DNA from: Agrobacterium tumefaciens
GTDB lineage: Bacteria > Pseudomonadota > Alphaproteobacteria > Rhizobiales > Rhizobiaceae
NCBI RefSeq assembly: GCF_013318015.2
Contig: NZ_CP115841.1
Span: 1,922,001 to 1,986,000, forward strand
Length of the DNA stretch: 64,000 bases
Direction: 5' to 3'
Position numbers and translations under genes: made by a program. The notes below the pieces were generated by a model. That model worked only from the letters and a program-made list of their open reading frames with translations, had not been told where the DNA came from and did not search any database. Positions within the stretch are counted from its first letter, which is position 1. Each line of letters starts with the position of its first letter. This document shows, piece after piece, positions 37,170 to 45,877 of the stretch.

Positions 37170-38114
37170 ATGTCCGAAATCATGCCGGAAGCGGTGGTGT
37201 GCATTCCGAGTTTCCGCAGGCCGGAAGGTTTGCAGAAGACGCTGAACTCGCTGGCAGCCCAGAAGGTCGATTTCCCCTTCGCCATCGTCGTCGTCGATAA
37301 TGACGGGGTGGGCCAGGCGGGGCTGGCGGTCGCGCGTGCGTTTTTCTCCGAGAGCGGAATGATGGGCCAGACGCTGGTCGAGCCGACGCAGGGCAATTGT
37401 TACGCCATCAACACGGCGTTCCGCACGGCGCGGCAGAACTATCCATCCGCGCAGTGGTTTCTGATGATCGATGACGACGAAGCGGCCTCGCCCGGCTGGC
37501 TCGGTGAAATGGTCTCTGCCGCAAAATCCTTCGGCGTCGATATCGTCGGCGGGCCGGTCGACCGCGAATTCGATGCCCCCGCACCCAAGGCGGTTCTGGC
37601 ACACCCGCTGTTCGGCTCCATCGAGGCACCCACCGGCGTAGTCGATCAAATCCATGGGTCTGGCAATTGCCTGATCTCGAGGCGGGTTTTCGAAACGCTG
37701 GAAAAGCCGGAATTCGATGTACGGTTCAACTTCCTCGGCGGCGGCGACATGGATTTCTTCACCCGTTGCCGAAAGGCGGGTTTCAAATTCGCCTGGAACG
37801 CTCAAGCCCTCATCATCGAATATGTGCCGGAAAACCGCATGGCGCCGCGCTGGATCATGGAGCGCTCGCTCCGAACCGGCATCATCAATTACAGCATCGA
37901 CCGCGCCCGACGCCCCGGCCTGAAGGGCGGGCTGCTACTTGCCGCCAAAAACGTTGTCAGCCTGTGCCTGTCACTGGTCCGCGCCGTTTCCGCATTCCTG
38001 AAAACCGGTGCGCTGCTGCCCGCCACGCATCCACCGCTGATGTCCATCGGCCGCGTCATGGCGAGCCTCGGTATTACGCTCACGCCCTATAAGGCGCCGG
38101 CGAAAAAGGCCTGA
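37170..38114 (+). CDS. Family 2 glycosyltransferase
   Basis: A 314-residue GT2 enzyme. EAVVCIPSFRRPEGLQKTL opens the nucleotide-binding fold, IVVVDNDGVG follows near residue 38 and WFLMIDDDEAASPGW near 98 carries the DxD-type motif. RFNFLGGGDMDFFTR near 190 is the probable catalytic base region. A hydrophobic segment near 255-270 may associate with the membrane. ATG 37170 has AGGAG upstream. It is coupled to the preceding GT2 gene; the two may add consecutive sugars. Confidence 0.9.
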   Translation: MSEIMPEAVVCIPSFRRPEGLQKTLNSLAAQKVDFPFAIVVVDNDGVGQAGLAVARAFFSESGMMGQTLVEPTQGNCYAINTAFRTARQNYPSAQWFLMIDDDEAASPGWLGEMVSAAKSFGVDIVGGPVDREFDAPAPKAVLAHPLFGSIEAPTGVVDQIHGSGNCLISRRVFETLEKPEFDVRFNFLGGGDMDFFTRCRKAGFKFAWNAQALIIEYVPENRMAPRWIMERSLRTGIINYSIDRARRPGLKGGLLLAAKNVVSLCLSLVRAVSAFLKTGALLPATHPPLMSIGRVMASLGITLTPYKAPAKKA

Positions 38115-38148
38115 ACACGGGCTCGTTCCGGCAGTTAATATCAGCTTT

Positions 38149-38397
38149 TCAGCTCAGGGTTTTTTCCCTGCGCAAAGAGATCCCATTCACATGCCGTTTC
38201 TGGGAAGCGAATGACGAAAAAACGGCTGCAAGAATGAGAAGCGGCACAAGAACCGGCCAGAAGAAACAAAGGATGATACCGGTCACCCGGTAAAAGTCCC
38301 AATCCTTGTCGCGGCGGGCGCCTTCTATATAGGTCATGGCAAGAGAAGTAACGGTGCCAATCCCATATACGAAAAGAGAAATGGACGTAATTACCAT
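38149..38397 (-). CDS. Small two-helix membrane protein in the polysaccharide cluster
   Basis: An 82-residue protein with two hydrophobic segments (about residues 2-22 and 38-62) separated by the charged loop EGARRDKDWDFYR. GAGGA lies five bases upstream of ATG 38397, which supports translation. No family is recognised. It converges on the second GT2 gene. A role as a small accessory subunit of the polymer machinery is possible but unsupported. Confidence 0.55.
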   Translation of the reverse strand: MVITSISLFVYGIGTVTSLAMTYIEGARRDKDWDFYRVTGIILCFFWPVLVPLLILAAVFSSFASQKRHVNGISLRREKTLS

Positions 38398-38645
38398 CGC
38401 TGTCCTCAATATATTTCTGATTCGAATAAATATGTAATATCCGCTCAGTGTACCGCCGTTACGCCCACTTGCAACGATTTTCCGCGGAAAGACACCTCCA
38501 CCCCGATACGTTAGAGCGACCTCATATAGCGCGACTCCATATGATGATTGCATGCGCCGGCAGATGCCGCTCACATGATATCGATCCTGAACCGGTCAGA
38601 CGGTCAGGGGAAATTCGGTAAAAAATTAACGAGAATGCGCAGATT

Positions 38646-39512
38646 TCAGACCTTGCCGGCCCCGAACCCGTAGCGGTGCTTCAGCAGCGAATATATGGCG
38701 ATGGGATTGGTCAGCAGGTAGCGCTTGCCGAGACGCCTCGGCTCAAGCATGGCCCTGTAGAGCCATTCGAGCCCCATATCCTGCATCCATTGTGGCGCCC
38801 TGCTGTTCTTGCCCGCGAGAAAATCGAACAGACCGCCGCAGGTCTTGATCACCGCAATGTCGGAAAGCCTGTCGAGATTGCGCGCGACGAAACGTTGCTC
38901 CAGCGGTATGCCGAAGCCCACCCAGAGAATATCGGTCTGCGATGCGACGATATCGGCAAGGATCGCCTCCTCGTCGCCGGGTCTGAAATAACCATTGCGC
39001 CGACCGGCAAAAACAAGCCGCGGATAGAGCTTTTGCATTTCCTCGACTGCCGCGCGGTTCACCTCTTCGGAACCGCCGAGGAAATAGAACCGCGTGCCGG
39101 TCGCCTCAGCCCTCCGGGCCACCGCATGAACGAGGTCCGTCGTCGCCACACGTTCCCGCAGCGCCCTTACGCAGAACTGGCGGGAAAAGATCACCAGCGA
39201 CATGCCGTCGGCATGAATCTGGTCCGCCTGCCGCAGCAGGGCTTCGAATTCCTTGTCTTGGTGACAGAGTGCGATGACCTGACCGTTCGCCGATGTCGAA
39301 TAGAACGGCTTTGCGCCGGCCGCGCGTTCACGTTCCGCCCGCAGGATAAAATCCTGCGCCGTCTCTTCGATGGTCGCATCGGTGATGGGCAAAGCCGCAA
39401 GCGGAACAACCGGCCAGTGTGTGCCAGGCCCTTCCGCATGCGGGACATCTCTCCCTGTCATATTCTGTCCGGTGTCCAAGATAGGCATCGTTTCACTGTT
39501 ATATTCACGCAT
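38646..39512 (-). CDS. WecG/TagA/CpsF family glycosyltransferase
   Basis: A 288-residue enzyme of the WecG/TagA (GT26) family. FYSTSANGQVIAL near residue 72, IHADGMSLVIFSR near 100, FYFLGGSEEVNRAAVE near 143 and DILWVGFGIPLEQRF near 195 are the family's conserved blocks, ending with RRLGKRYLLTNP. These enzymes add a sugar, often N-acetylmannosamine or its acid, to a lipid-linked first sugar. Starts at 39512, 39488 (ATG) or 39539 (GTG) are possible; none has a clear ribosome-binding site. Confidence 0.88.
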   Translation of the reverse strand: MREYNSETMPILDTGQNMTGRDVPHAEGPGTHWPVVPLAALPITDATIEETAQDFILRAERERAAGAKPFYSTSANGQVIALCHQDKEFEALLRQADQIHADGMSLVIFSRQFCVRALRERVATTDLVHAVARRAEATGTRFYFLGGSEEVNRAAVEEMQKLYPRLVFAGRRNGYFRPGDEEAILADIVASQTDILWVGFGIPLEQRFVARNLDRLSDIAVIKTCGGLFDFLAGKNSRAPQWMQDMGLEWLYRAMLEPRRLGKRYLLTNPIAIYSLLKHRYGFGAGKV

Positions 39513-39701
39513 AGGATTAAGGTATAAGGCTTCAAACACTACGAATAACTATCATTAATATTCTTATAAATCTGACGCTTGAATCAAACAATTATACGCC
39601 CGGGGGTTGAGTGACCACCCCAACCTCTCCTCACCCTATTCCGGTTTTGCGGTTGATGGGTTAAGGGACGACGAAACCACACCATAGAAAAGGTCCCGGC
39701 C

Positions 39702-39911
39702 ATGGAAACCATATCGATCGACAACCGCGGCGATTTCGGCCTTTGGGCCATCGAACGGGCAAAAGAAATCGTCGCCAATGAGGCGTCCGATCTTGCCGTT
39801 TCGGTCCGTGACGGCGACGAGACAGGCATTCGCGATGCGGGTAATGCGCTGGGTGCCGCCATCGCCGCCGCCCTGCTCGAAGTCTATGACGGCCTGATGT
39901 CCGAGGAGTAA
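39702..39911 (+). CDS. Small acidic hypothetical protein, 69 residues
   Basis: A 69-residue acidic, largely helical protein starting METISIDNRGDFG, without membrane segment or signal. AAGG lies about eight bases upstream of the ATG. It sits between two minus-strand polysaccharide genes and ends 16 bases from the Wzz-type gene's stop. Codon use looks normal. The family is not recognised and no function is assigned. Confidence 0.5.
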   Translation: METISIDNRGDFGLWAIERAKEIVANEASDLAVSVRDGDETGIRDAGNALGAAIAAALLEVYDGLMSEE

Positions 39912-39927
39912 TCGGCGGTCGCAGCCC

Positions 39928-41547
39928 TCAGGCGTAGCGTTCCGCGTGATCTGTCCGGCGCAGAAAACCCAAAAGCCCAAGTGCGATGGCAATTCCGAGA
40001 CCAAGGAACAGACCGCCCACGCCACCGGCGATCAGGAAGATCAGCTTGCCGGGCGGCCAGCTTCTGGAATTGGGCGCTACCGGCTGCGAAATCACCCGCA
40101 CATTGGTGGAATCGATTGTCTGCTGCTCGGCGATCTGGCGTGATCGGTTGAGATAGGTCTCGTAGATCGCGGCAGCTGAGTTGGCGTCTCGCTCCAGATC
40201 GCGCAGCCGCACCTGCGCCTCATTGTCGGTGAAGACGTTGGCGCGTTCCGCAACCGCCTTCAGCCGCAGGGCATCAAGCGAGGAGCGGGCCTCGGCGACA
40301 TTGGTCTTGGCCGCCAGCAAAATCCGCTGCGCCTCATCCGCAATGCCGCGTTCCAGCATGTCGCGTTCCGCCCCCGCCGTCGCCAGACGCGGATGGCGGG
40401 CGCCATAGGTCAGCGTCATCGCCCCGATCTGCTGCTGCAAGGTGCTGTATTGCGCACGGATGGTGTTCATGGTCTGGCTGTCGAAGATCGCGTCGCTCTG
40501 GGTGCGGTTCTGGGCAATCGCCGCCTGCATCTGCTTGAGGCGCGACTCCTCCTGAATGACGCGCTGCTGCGCGGCAAGAACCTGCGCATTCAGCTCTCCT
40601 GATGCCAGATTGCTGACCAGCTGGCCGTTATTCTCCTGCAGGCCGTTTTCGCGGCGGAAATCGGCGACGCGCTTTTCGGCAACCGTCACGTTCTGGCGCA
40701 TTTCCTCAAGCCGCTTCTTTAGATCATCGACGATACGCAGGCTGCTGTCGGAGGTCGTCTGGAACAACTCGCTTTCGAAAGCCTTCACCATCGCCTTCGA
40801 GACTGTCACGGATTTGTCCGGATCATTGGTCCAGACCGCAAGCGTCACCACGAAGGAACGCGGATCCCGTTCCGCCGCAACCCGTTCGCCCAGCGAACGA
40901 AGCGCGCCGACCTTGTTGTCACCATCTTCCGGCTTGGGTGAAAAAAATGCTTTCAGCCGCGCAAGAGGCGGTGGGGATATGAATTCCGGGTCCTCATCCA
41001 GTTTCAGCTCGTCCACCACACGCGCCAGCACGTTGCGCGACGTGACGGTGCGCAGCTTGCTCTCCACTTCGAGAATCTGGGTGTCGCGCTGCTGGTTGGG
41101 CGAAAACACCCCGTCATTGACGACATTCAGGTTGGAGGGATTGACGACGATATCCGTATAGGCGGTGTAACGCGGCGGCGTCATATAGGCATAGGCGAGT
41201 GCAGCGGCGACGCAGAGAATGATCGCAAGCACAATCCAGACGATCCCGGCACGCAGCCAGCCGAGTACCTCGTCCACACCGATCCGGTCGATATATTTCA
41301 GGCCCGGCAGCGTGGCCGCGAAACTGTTGCTTGGCGAGGCCGGCCTTGTGGGCTTTTCAGCCGGAGCGGGTTCGGCAACGGCAGCCGCCGGCTTCGACTC
41401 AAGATGCTCTTTCAGCACCGTGCGCTCGAAAACCTCATCCTCATCCACCAGATCGTCCAGCAGGGAACCGTGGGGTCTGGCGGCGGGCGCCGCTTTTTCA
41501 TCCAGCGGACGTGCCTGCTTATGTCCCGCCTTTTGAAGCCTGTACAT
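39928..41547 (-). CDS. Wzz/GumC-type polysaccharide copolymerase
   Basis: A 539-residue chain-length regulator. After an acidic cytoplasmic N-terminus there is TM1 near residue 115 (AGIVWIVLAIILCVAAALAYAY), a periplasmic domain with long coiled coil (residues about 240-450, including EEMRQNVTVAEKRVADFRRE) and TM2 near 505 (LIFLIAGGVGGLFLGLGIAIAL) preceded by Pro-rich SQPVAPNSRSWPPGK. No C-terminal tyrosine-kinase domain is present, so it is a kinase-less GumC/Wzz type. It should set chain length or export with the Wzy protein. ATG 41547 is preferred; TTG 41559 is possible. Confidence 0.9.
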   Translation of the reverse strand: MYRLQKAGHKQARPLDEKAAPAARPHGSLLDDLVDEDEVFERTVLKEHLESKPAAAVAEPAPAEKPTRPASPSNSFAATLPGLKYIDRIGVDEVLGWLRAGIVWIVLAIILCVAAALAYAYMTPPRYTAYTDIVVNPSNLNVVNDGVFSPNQQRDTQILEVESKLRTVTSRNVLARVVDELKLDEDPEFISPPPLARLKAFFSPKPEDGDNKVGALRSLGERVAAERDPRSFVVTLAVWTNDPDKSVTVSKAMVKAFESELFQTTSDSSLRIVDDLKKRLEEMRQNVTVAEKRVADFRRENGLQENNGQLVSNLASGELNAQVLAAQQRVIQEESRLKQMQAAIAQNRTQSDAIFDSQTMNTIRAQYSTLQQQIGAMTLTYGARHPRLATAGAERDMLERGIADEAQRILLAAKTNVAEARSSLDALRLKAVAERANVFTDNEAQVRLRDLERDANSAAAIYETYLNRSRQIAEQQTIDSTNVRVISQPVAPNSRSWPPGKLIFLIAGGVGGLFLGLGIAIALGLLGFLRRTDHAERYA

Positions 41548-41805
41548 CAGCCAATCCAACTTGAACGAACCACAAAAAAGGCCTGCAACAGATGGTTTTC
41601 ATCGTCGCCAGAACCACTATTAACCGGCAAGTCTAGATATAACGGGTGAATTTTAGGTTACCCGCATCATCCCCGCCATCATCACCTATTCGCCGCGTCC
41701 ATGAAAGAGATGATTGACTTGAATGGATCGATACGGTTCTTTCTGGCGTTATATTTTTGTATTATCCATTTGAACCTCAAAGATTTTATCGAAACGGAGT
41801 TTGGC

Positions 41806-43221
41806 ATGAGCCTGAAATTTGGAACGAGCGGCCTTCGCGGCCTGTCTGTCGATCTGAAAGGAAAGGCCTCGGCCGTCTACGCAACGGCATTTGCAAGGCA
41901 CCTTCTCACATCGGGTCAGGCAAAGGCGGGCGACCCCATTCTCGTGGCCCGCGATTTCCGCGATTCGAGCCCGGATGTTTCCGCAACCTGTATCGCCGCG
42001 CTGAAAAAGGCCGGCCTCACGCCGCTCGATTGCGGCACGGTCCCGACACCGGCACTGGCGCTTTATGGACTTTCCCTCAAGGCCGGCGCGCTGATGATAA
42101 CGGGTTCGCATATTCCGGCCGACCGCAACGGCATCAAGTTCTACCGCCCGGACGGCGAAATCGATAAACAGGACGAAACGGCGATCGCCGCACTCGCAGC
42201 CGAAGTCGAGGCTGAAGGGATTAACGACGAGGCCGCAACGGCGGACGACCATTCCGCAATTGCAGCCGCGCTCTTTTATGAGCGCAATGCCGCACTCCTG
42301 CCGGCAAAGGCGCTGTCGGGCCTGAAGATCGGCGTTTACCAGCACAGCACGGTGGCGCGCGATCTCTTCGTCGACGTTCTCGCCCACTATGGCGCCGAAG
42401 TTGTGTCGCTCGGCCGTTCCGAGACCTTCATTCCGGTCGATACCGAGGCGGTCTCCCCTGAAACGCTGGAGCTTCTCAAAAAATGGGCGCCGGAACACGG
42501 CCTCGATGCCATCGTTTCCGCCGATGGTGACGGCGACCGGCCCCTGCTTGCCGATGAAAACGGCGTGCCGCTGCGCGGCGACCTGATCGGATTGATTACG
42601 GCGAATTTTCTCGATGCCGGCGTGGTCGTCACCCCCGTCACCTCCAATTCCGGCATTGAGGCGAGCGGTTCGTTCAAGGTCATCCGCACCAGGGTCGGTT
42701 CGCCTTTCGTGATCGCCGGCATGGCACAGGCCCTTGCCGAAGGAAACAACGGCGTCATGGGTTTCGAGGCCAATGGCGGCCTTCTGACAGCCTCGACCTT
42801 CACATTGAACGGCAAACCGCTATCGCCCCTGCCGACGCGGGACAGCTTCCTGCCCATCCTCGCCGTATTGCTTCTCTCCGCCGAGCAGAAAAAGCCGCTA
42901 TCGCAGATTGCCGCCGCCTATAACCTGCCGGTCGCGGCTGCGGATCGTCTGGAAAACTTCGCACAGGAAAAAAGCGCTGCCCTGATGACGCATCTGCGCG
43001 CCTCGCGGAATAATCTCGAAACCTTCCTCGCCCCCGTGGGCACGGTCAAGGCGCTGAGCGACATTGACGGCCTGCGCGTGGCGCTAACAGACGGCAGCAC
43101 CATCCATTTCCGCCCTTCCGGCAATGCTCCGGAAATGCGCTGCTACGTCGAGGCCGCCAATCAGGACGAAGCCGAAACGTTGCTCAGCAAGGGCCTCGAT
43201 CTCATCCGCAACTTTGGATGA
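41806..43221 (+). CDS. Phosphomannomutase/phosphoglucomutase family protein
   Basis: A 471-residue alpha-D-phosphohexomutase. FGTSGLRG at residue 5 is the substrate-binding start, ITGSHIPADRNGIKFY contains the phosphoserine S101, DGDGDRPLLADENG near 245 binds Mg, and GFEANGGLL near 320 is the sugar-binding loop; FRPSGNAPEMR near 440 binds phosphate. The phosphoserine loop reads TGSHIP rather than the usual TASHNP. It should convert hexose-6-phosphate to hexose-1-phosphate for NDP-sugar synthesis for the polymer cluster. ATG 41806 is chosen because GGAG lies six bases upstream. Confidence 0.9.
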   Translation: MSLKFGTSGLRGLSVDLKGKASAVYATAFARHLLTSGQAKAGDPILVARDFRDSSPDVSATCIAALKKAGLTPLDCGTVPTPALALYGLSLKAGALMITGSHIPADRNGIKFYRPDGEIDKQDETAIAALAAEVEAEGINDEAATADDHSAIAAALFYERNAALLPAKALSGLKIGVYQHSTVARDLFVDVLAHYGAEVVSLGRSETFIPVDTEAVSPETLELLKKWAPEHGLDAIVSADGDGDRPLLADENGVPLRGDLIGLITANFLDAGVVVTPVTSNSGIEASGSFKVIRTRVGSPFVIAGMAQALAEGNNGVMGFEANGGLLTASTFTLNGKPLSPLPTRDSFLPILAVLLLSAEQKKPLSQIAAAYNLPVAAADRLENFAQEKSAALMTHLRASRNNLETFLAPVGTVKALSDIDGLRVALTDGSTIHFRPSGNAPEMRCYVEAANQDEAETLLSKGLDLIRNFG

Positions 43222-43356
43222 GTGGATGGCGCTGAACGCTTGAAGCGGACGGTCACCATGAATGTCCCAGTGTCGCAAATGTCGCATCCCGTCTTTGCCT
43301 GTTGCTCTTCTCGCTCCGGAAAGCGATAAGGGCCGCAGGGTTCAAGGAGGCGGGAT

Positions 43357-43758
43357 GTGAGCGGCGAGACCATTACCCTTTATGAAGCGATCGGCGGCGA
43401 TGCCACAGTCAGAGCACTGACCCGGCGCTTCTACGAATTGATGGACACCCTGCCAGAGGCGGCGCATTGCCGCGCCATCCATCCAGCCGATCTTTCCGGC
43501 AGCGAAAGCAAGTTCTACGATTATCTGACCGGATATCTTGGCGGACCGCCGGTCTATGTCGAAAAACACGGCCACCCGATGTTGCGCAGGCGTCATTTCG
43601 TGGCCCCTATCGGACCCGCCGAGCGGGACGAATGGCTGCTCTGCTTTCGCCGCGCGATGGACGAGACCATCGAGAACGCAAAGCTCCGGGACATCATCTG
43701 GGGACCCGTGGAGCGGCTGGCCTTTCACATGCAAAATCAGGAAGCGAATAACCCATGA
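43357..43758 (+). CDS. Group II truncated haemoglobin
   Basis: A 133-residue 2-over-2 globin. YEAIGGDATVRALTRRFYELM is the typical start with Tyr B10 (Y26); the proximal haem ligand is H80 in LRRRHF, and W93 in RDEWLLCF is the conserved Trp G8 of group II. It probably binds O2, NO or CO and may protect against nitrosative stress. The start is GTG 43357 with AAGGAGG six bases upstream. It overlaps the next gene by four bases (ATGA), so the two are coupled. Confidence 0.93.
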   Translation: MSGETITLYEAIGGDATVRALTRRFYELMDTLPEAAHCRAIHPADLSGSESKFYDYLTGYLGGPPVYVEKHGHPMLRRRHFVAPIGPAERDEWLLCFRRAMDETIENAKLRDIIWGPVERLAFHMQNQEANNP

Positions 43759-44120
43759 CGACGGAAAGATTGCGCGCCTTGATTTTGCTGCTGGGCAGCC
43801 TTTTGGGTGCTGCCGGCGTCATGCTTGCCGCCGCCGCCACCCATACCGGCGAAACCTATATGCTTGGCAACGCCTCGACCATGGCGCTCGCCCATGCGCC
43901 AGTGCTTGTGGCACTGCATATCGGCGCGGACCGCATCAGAACCTCCATTCCGGCAGGGCTGATTCTTGGCTTCGGCACGGCGGTTTTTGTTGGTGATCTC
44001 GTCACCAGACATTTTTCCGGTCACAGCCTGTTTCCCTACGCGGCCCCCTTGGGTGGCCTCGGCATGATCGCGGGATGGCTGGTGCTCTGCGCCGGTGCAT
44101 TTTTGAAGCCGAGGGGCTAA
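43755..44120 (+). CDS. DUF423 family membrane protein
   Basis: A 121-residue protein with four hydrophobic segments. GAAGVMLAAAATHTGE near residue 20 and MIAGWLVLCAGAF near the end fit the DUF423 (YgdD) family, which has no known function. It overlaps the truncated haemoglobin stop by four bases. It ends seven bases before the convergent minus-strand gene. Confidence 0.82.
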   Translation: MTTERLRALILLLGSLLGAAGVMLAAAATHTGETYMLGNASTMALAHAPVLVALHIGADRIRTSIPAGLILGFGTAVFVGDLVTRHFSGHSLFPYAAPLGGLGMIAGWLVLCAGAFLKPRG

Positions 44121-44127
44121 ATCGGCA

Positions 44128-44415
44128 TCAACGCCGTTTCCAGCGAAACGACAGGATGTTGCCGCCACGTTGAGCCGCGTCACCGATCTCGAAGAACGGC
44201 TTTTCGCCCGGCTGGCGGGTGCGCAGATAGGGAAAAGCCAGCACATTGCCGCCGTCAGCTGCGGCGCGGTTGCGCCGCTCGCGTTCGCCGACGACTTCAT
44301 ACATCTCCGTCAGGGCCGGATCGGCGCCCTGGTCGGCCATCTTGTGCAACTCCACGCGGCAGGCCTCAGCCACCGCCTGCTCTGCATCCTTAAAATTATT
44401 GCGCTCGTCGCTCAT
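44128..44415 (-). CDS. Small hypothetical protein overlapping the DUF2325 gene
   Basis: A 95-residue soluble protein, MSDERNNFKDAEQAVAEACRVE at the N-terminus, with a helical first half and a short beta-like C-terminus ending SFRWKRR. It overlaps the DUF2325 reading frame by 20 bases in a different frame, so the two are tightly coupled. I do not recognise the family. The overlap and normal composition support expression. Confidence 0.6.
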   Translation of the reverse strand: MSDERNNFKDAEQAVAEACRVELHKMADQGADPALTEMYEVVGERERRNRAAADGGNVLAFPYLRTRQPGEKPFFEIGDAAQRGGNILSFRWKRR

Positions 44416-44821
44416 CGTTTAAGGTCCGTTCATTCATCGTCTGCAGCGCTCGCTCCAGACTGGATTTGCTGCCATTGCGCAGCGGAATGAACGTCTTGCC
44501 GAATTTCTTGCAACCGGACTTCACCCGCAGACACGCATCGTGGCTGATACAGTCGATCGGGCAGAAAACGCAGTCGACGGAGGGAAGAACAGTGTCGATA
44601 CGCGAGACCGCCTCACGCAATCCGCCATCGTGATGGATAAGCTCGGCGCCGAAATTGCTGGCGATCTGGCGAAGATGGGCAACCTGACAGTCACGGCCGC
44701 CAACATAAAGAAAGCTCTTCGGACCGGAAAGCTGCTGTTCGGCCACATCCTTTTCAGGTTGAGGCGCGCCCTTGCCCTGCTTGCCGCCGCGTTCGGCTTT
44801 CTTCTTTTCCTTGCGTGCCAT
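44396..44821 (-). CDS. DUF2325 domain protein
   Basis: A 141-residue protein. The first 30 residues are Lys- and Gln-rich and probably disordered. FLYVGGRDCQVAHLRQIASNFGAELIHHDGG, reported here in two parts as FLYVGGRDCQVAHLR and FGAELIHHDGG, is the DUF2325 signature, followed by VFCPIDCISHDACLRVKSGCKK with four Cys. The Cys spacing suggests a metal or redox site. Function is unknown. Confidence 0.8.
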   Translation of the reverse strand: MARKEKKKAERGGKQGKGAPQPEKDVAEQQLSGPKSFLYVGGRDCQVAHLRQIASNFGAELIHHDGGLREAVSRIDTVLPSVDCVFCPIDCISHDACLRVKSGCKKFGKTFIPLRNGSKSSLERALQTMNERTLNDERRAQ

Positions 44822-44973
44822 TCCCTCACCTGCCGGTTGATTTTTTCATGCCCCGACGTTCGGGATGCCGGCACCATAATAAAGATGAGTTTTGGAGTAA
44901 AGTATAAAGGTGATAATTTTCCTCATGTTTTGACATAAAGAATCGATCACATATTCGCGATAACCTCACCAGA

Positions 44974-45615
44974 TCAGTTGTTGATCTTCAATCCGCCCAT
45001 GAAAAGCTGCTCCAGGTGCCGGGCTGCATCCTCAAACCGGCCTTCGCCACCGTTCTTGTCGCCCAGCACGGCCCGCACCTGCACGTCGAAATCCGCATAG
45101 TGCTGCGTGGTCGACCAGATCGAGAAAATCAGGTGATAGGGATCGCATTTCGCCATCCTTCCGGCCTTGATCCAGACGCGGATTACCTCCGCCTTTTCAT
45201 CCACCAGTTGCTTCAGCGGACCCTTCAGCTCATCCTCGATATGGGGCGCGCCCTGCAGAATTTCATTGGCAAACAGGCGGCTCTCGCGCGGAAAATCGCG
45301 CGACATTTCCAGTTTGCGGCGAATATAGGAGCGGATTTCGCTTTCAGGATTGCCCTCGGCATCGAAAGCCCTGAGCGGATCCAGCCAGGTATCCAGCACC
45401 CGCTCGATCAACGCGCGATGCATCGCCTCCTTGGTGCGGAAATAATAAAGTACGTTCGGTTTCGACATGCCGGCCGCCTCGGCAATCTGGTCGATGGTTG
45501 AACCGCGAAAGCCGTTGGTGGAAAACACACTCAGCGCGGCCTCAAGAATCGCTTCCTGCTTTTCTTCCTGAATGCGGGTCCGCTTCTGTGTTTTCGCTGC
45601 GCGCGGTATGGCCAT
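44974..45615 (-). CDS. TetR family regulator, RutR-like
   Basis: A 213-residue TetR-type repressor. The helix-turn-helix is ILEAALSVFSTNGFRGSTIDQIAEAAGMSKPNVLYYFRTKEAMHRALIE, here cited by its parts FSTNGFRGSTIDQIAEAAG and SKPNVLYYFRTKE near residues 30-67. The C-terminal domain contains FANEILQGAPHIEDELKGP near 115 and SIWSTTQHYADFDVQV near 170, matching what I know of RutR, whose ligand is uracil or thymine. It is divergent from pyrimidine-catabolic genes, and a near-consensus RutR operator lies between them. This supports control of that operon. Confidence 0.87.
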   Translation of the reverse strand: MAIPRAAKTQKRTRIQEEKQEAILEAALSVFSTNGFRGSTIDQIAEAAGMSKPNVLYYFRTKEAMHRALIERVLDTWLDPLRAFDAEGNPESEIRSYIRRKLEMSRDFPRESRLFANEILQGAPHIEDELKGPLKQLVDEKAEVIRVWIKAGRMAKCDPYHLIFSIWSTTQHYADFDVQVRAVLGDKNGGEGRFEDAARHLEQLFMGGLKINN

Positions 45616-45752
45616 ACTCTGCTCTCTGTGTTTCTTTTCGATGCAATTGCCGCTACAGTATGCTTAAAAAATAATCGCCGCGTACAGTTTAGGCAAAATT
45701 AGTGCGATTCGTCACGAAAATCCCTTGCTGACGTCATGGCGAATTTGCAATG

Positions 45753-45768
45753 TTTACCAGCCGGTCAA
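45753..45768. promoter_or_regulatory. Candidate RutR operator
   Basis: TTTACCAGCCGGTCAA differs at only two positions from the RutR consensus TTGACCANNTGGTCAA. It lies in the gap between the divergent RutR-like gene and the amidohydrolase gene, 110 bases before the latter. Repression of the catabolic operon relieved by uracil is the natural prediction. Confidence 0.72.
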
Positions 45769-45877
45769 TTTATCCACCATCGCCATCACAAGGCAATGGC
45801 TGTTATCTTAACCGGCAAAAACGGGAACGGCACAAGCTTTGCTTCGATAAAAACAAAACAGGTGAGGACGACACTTC

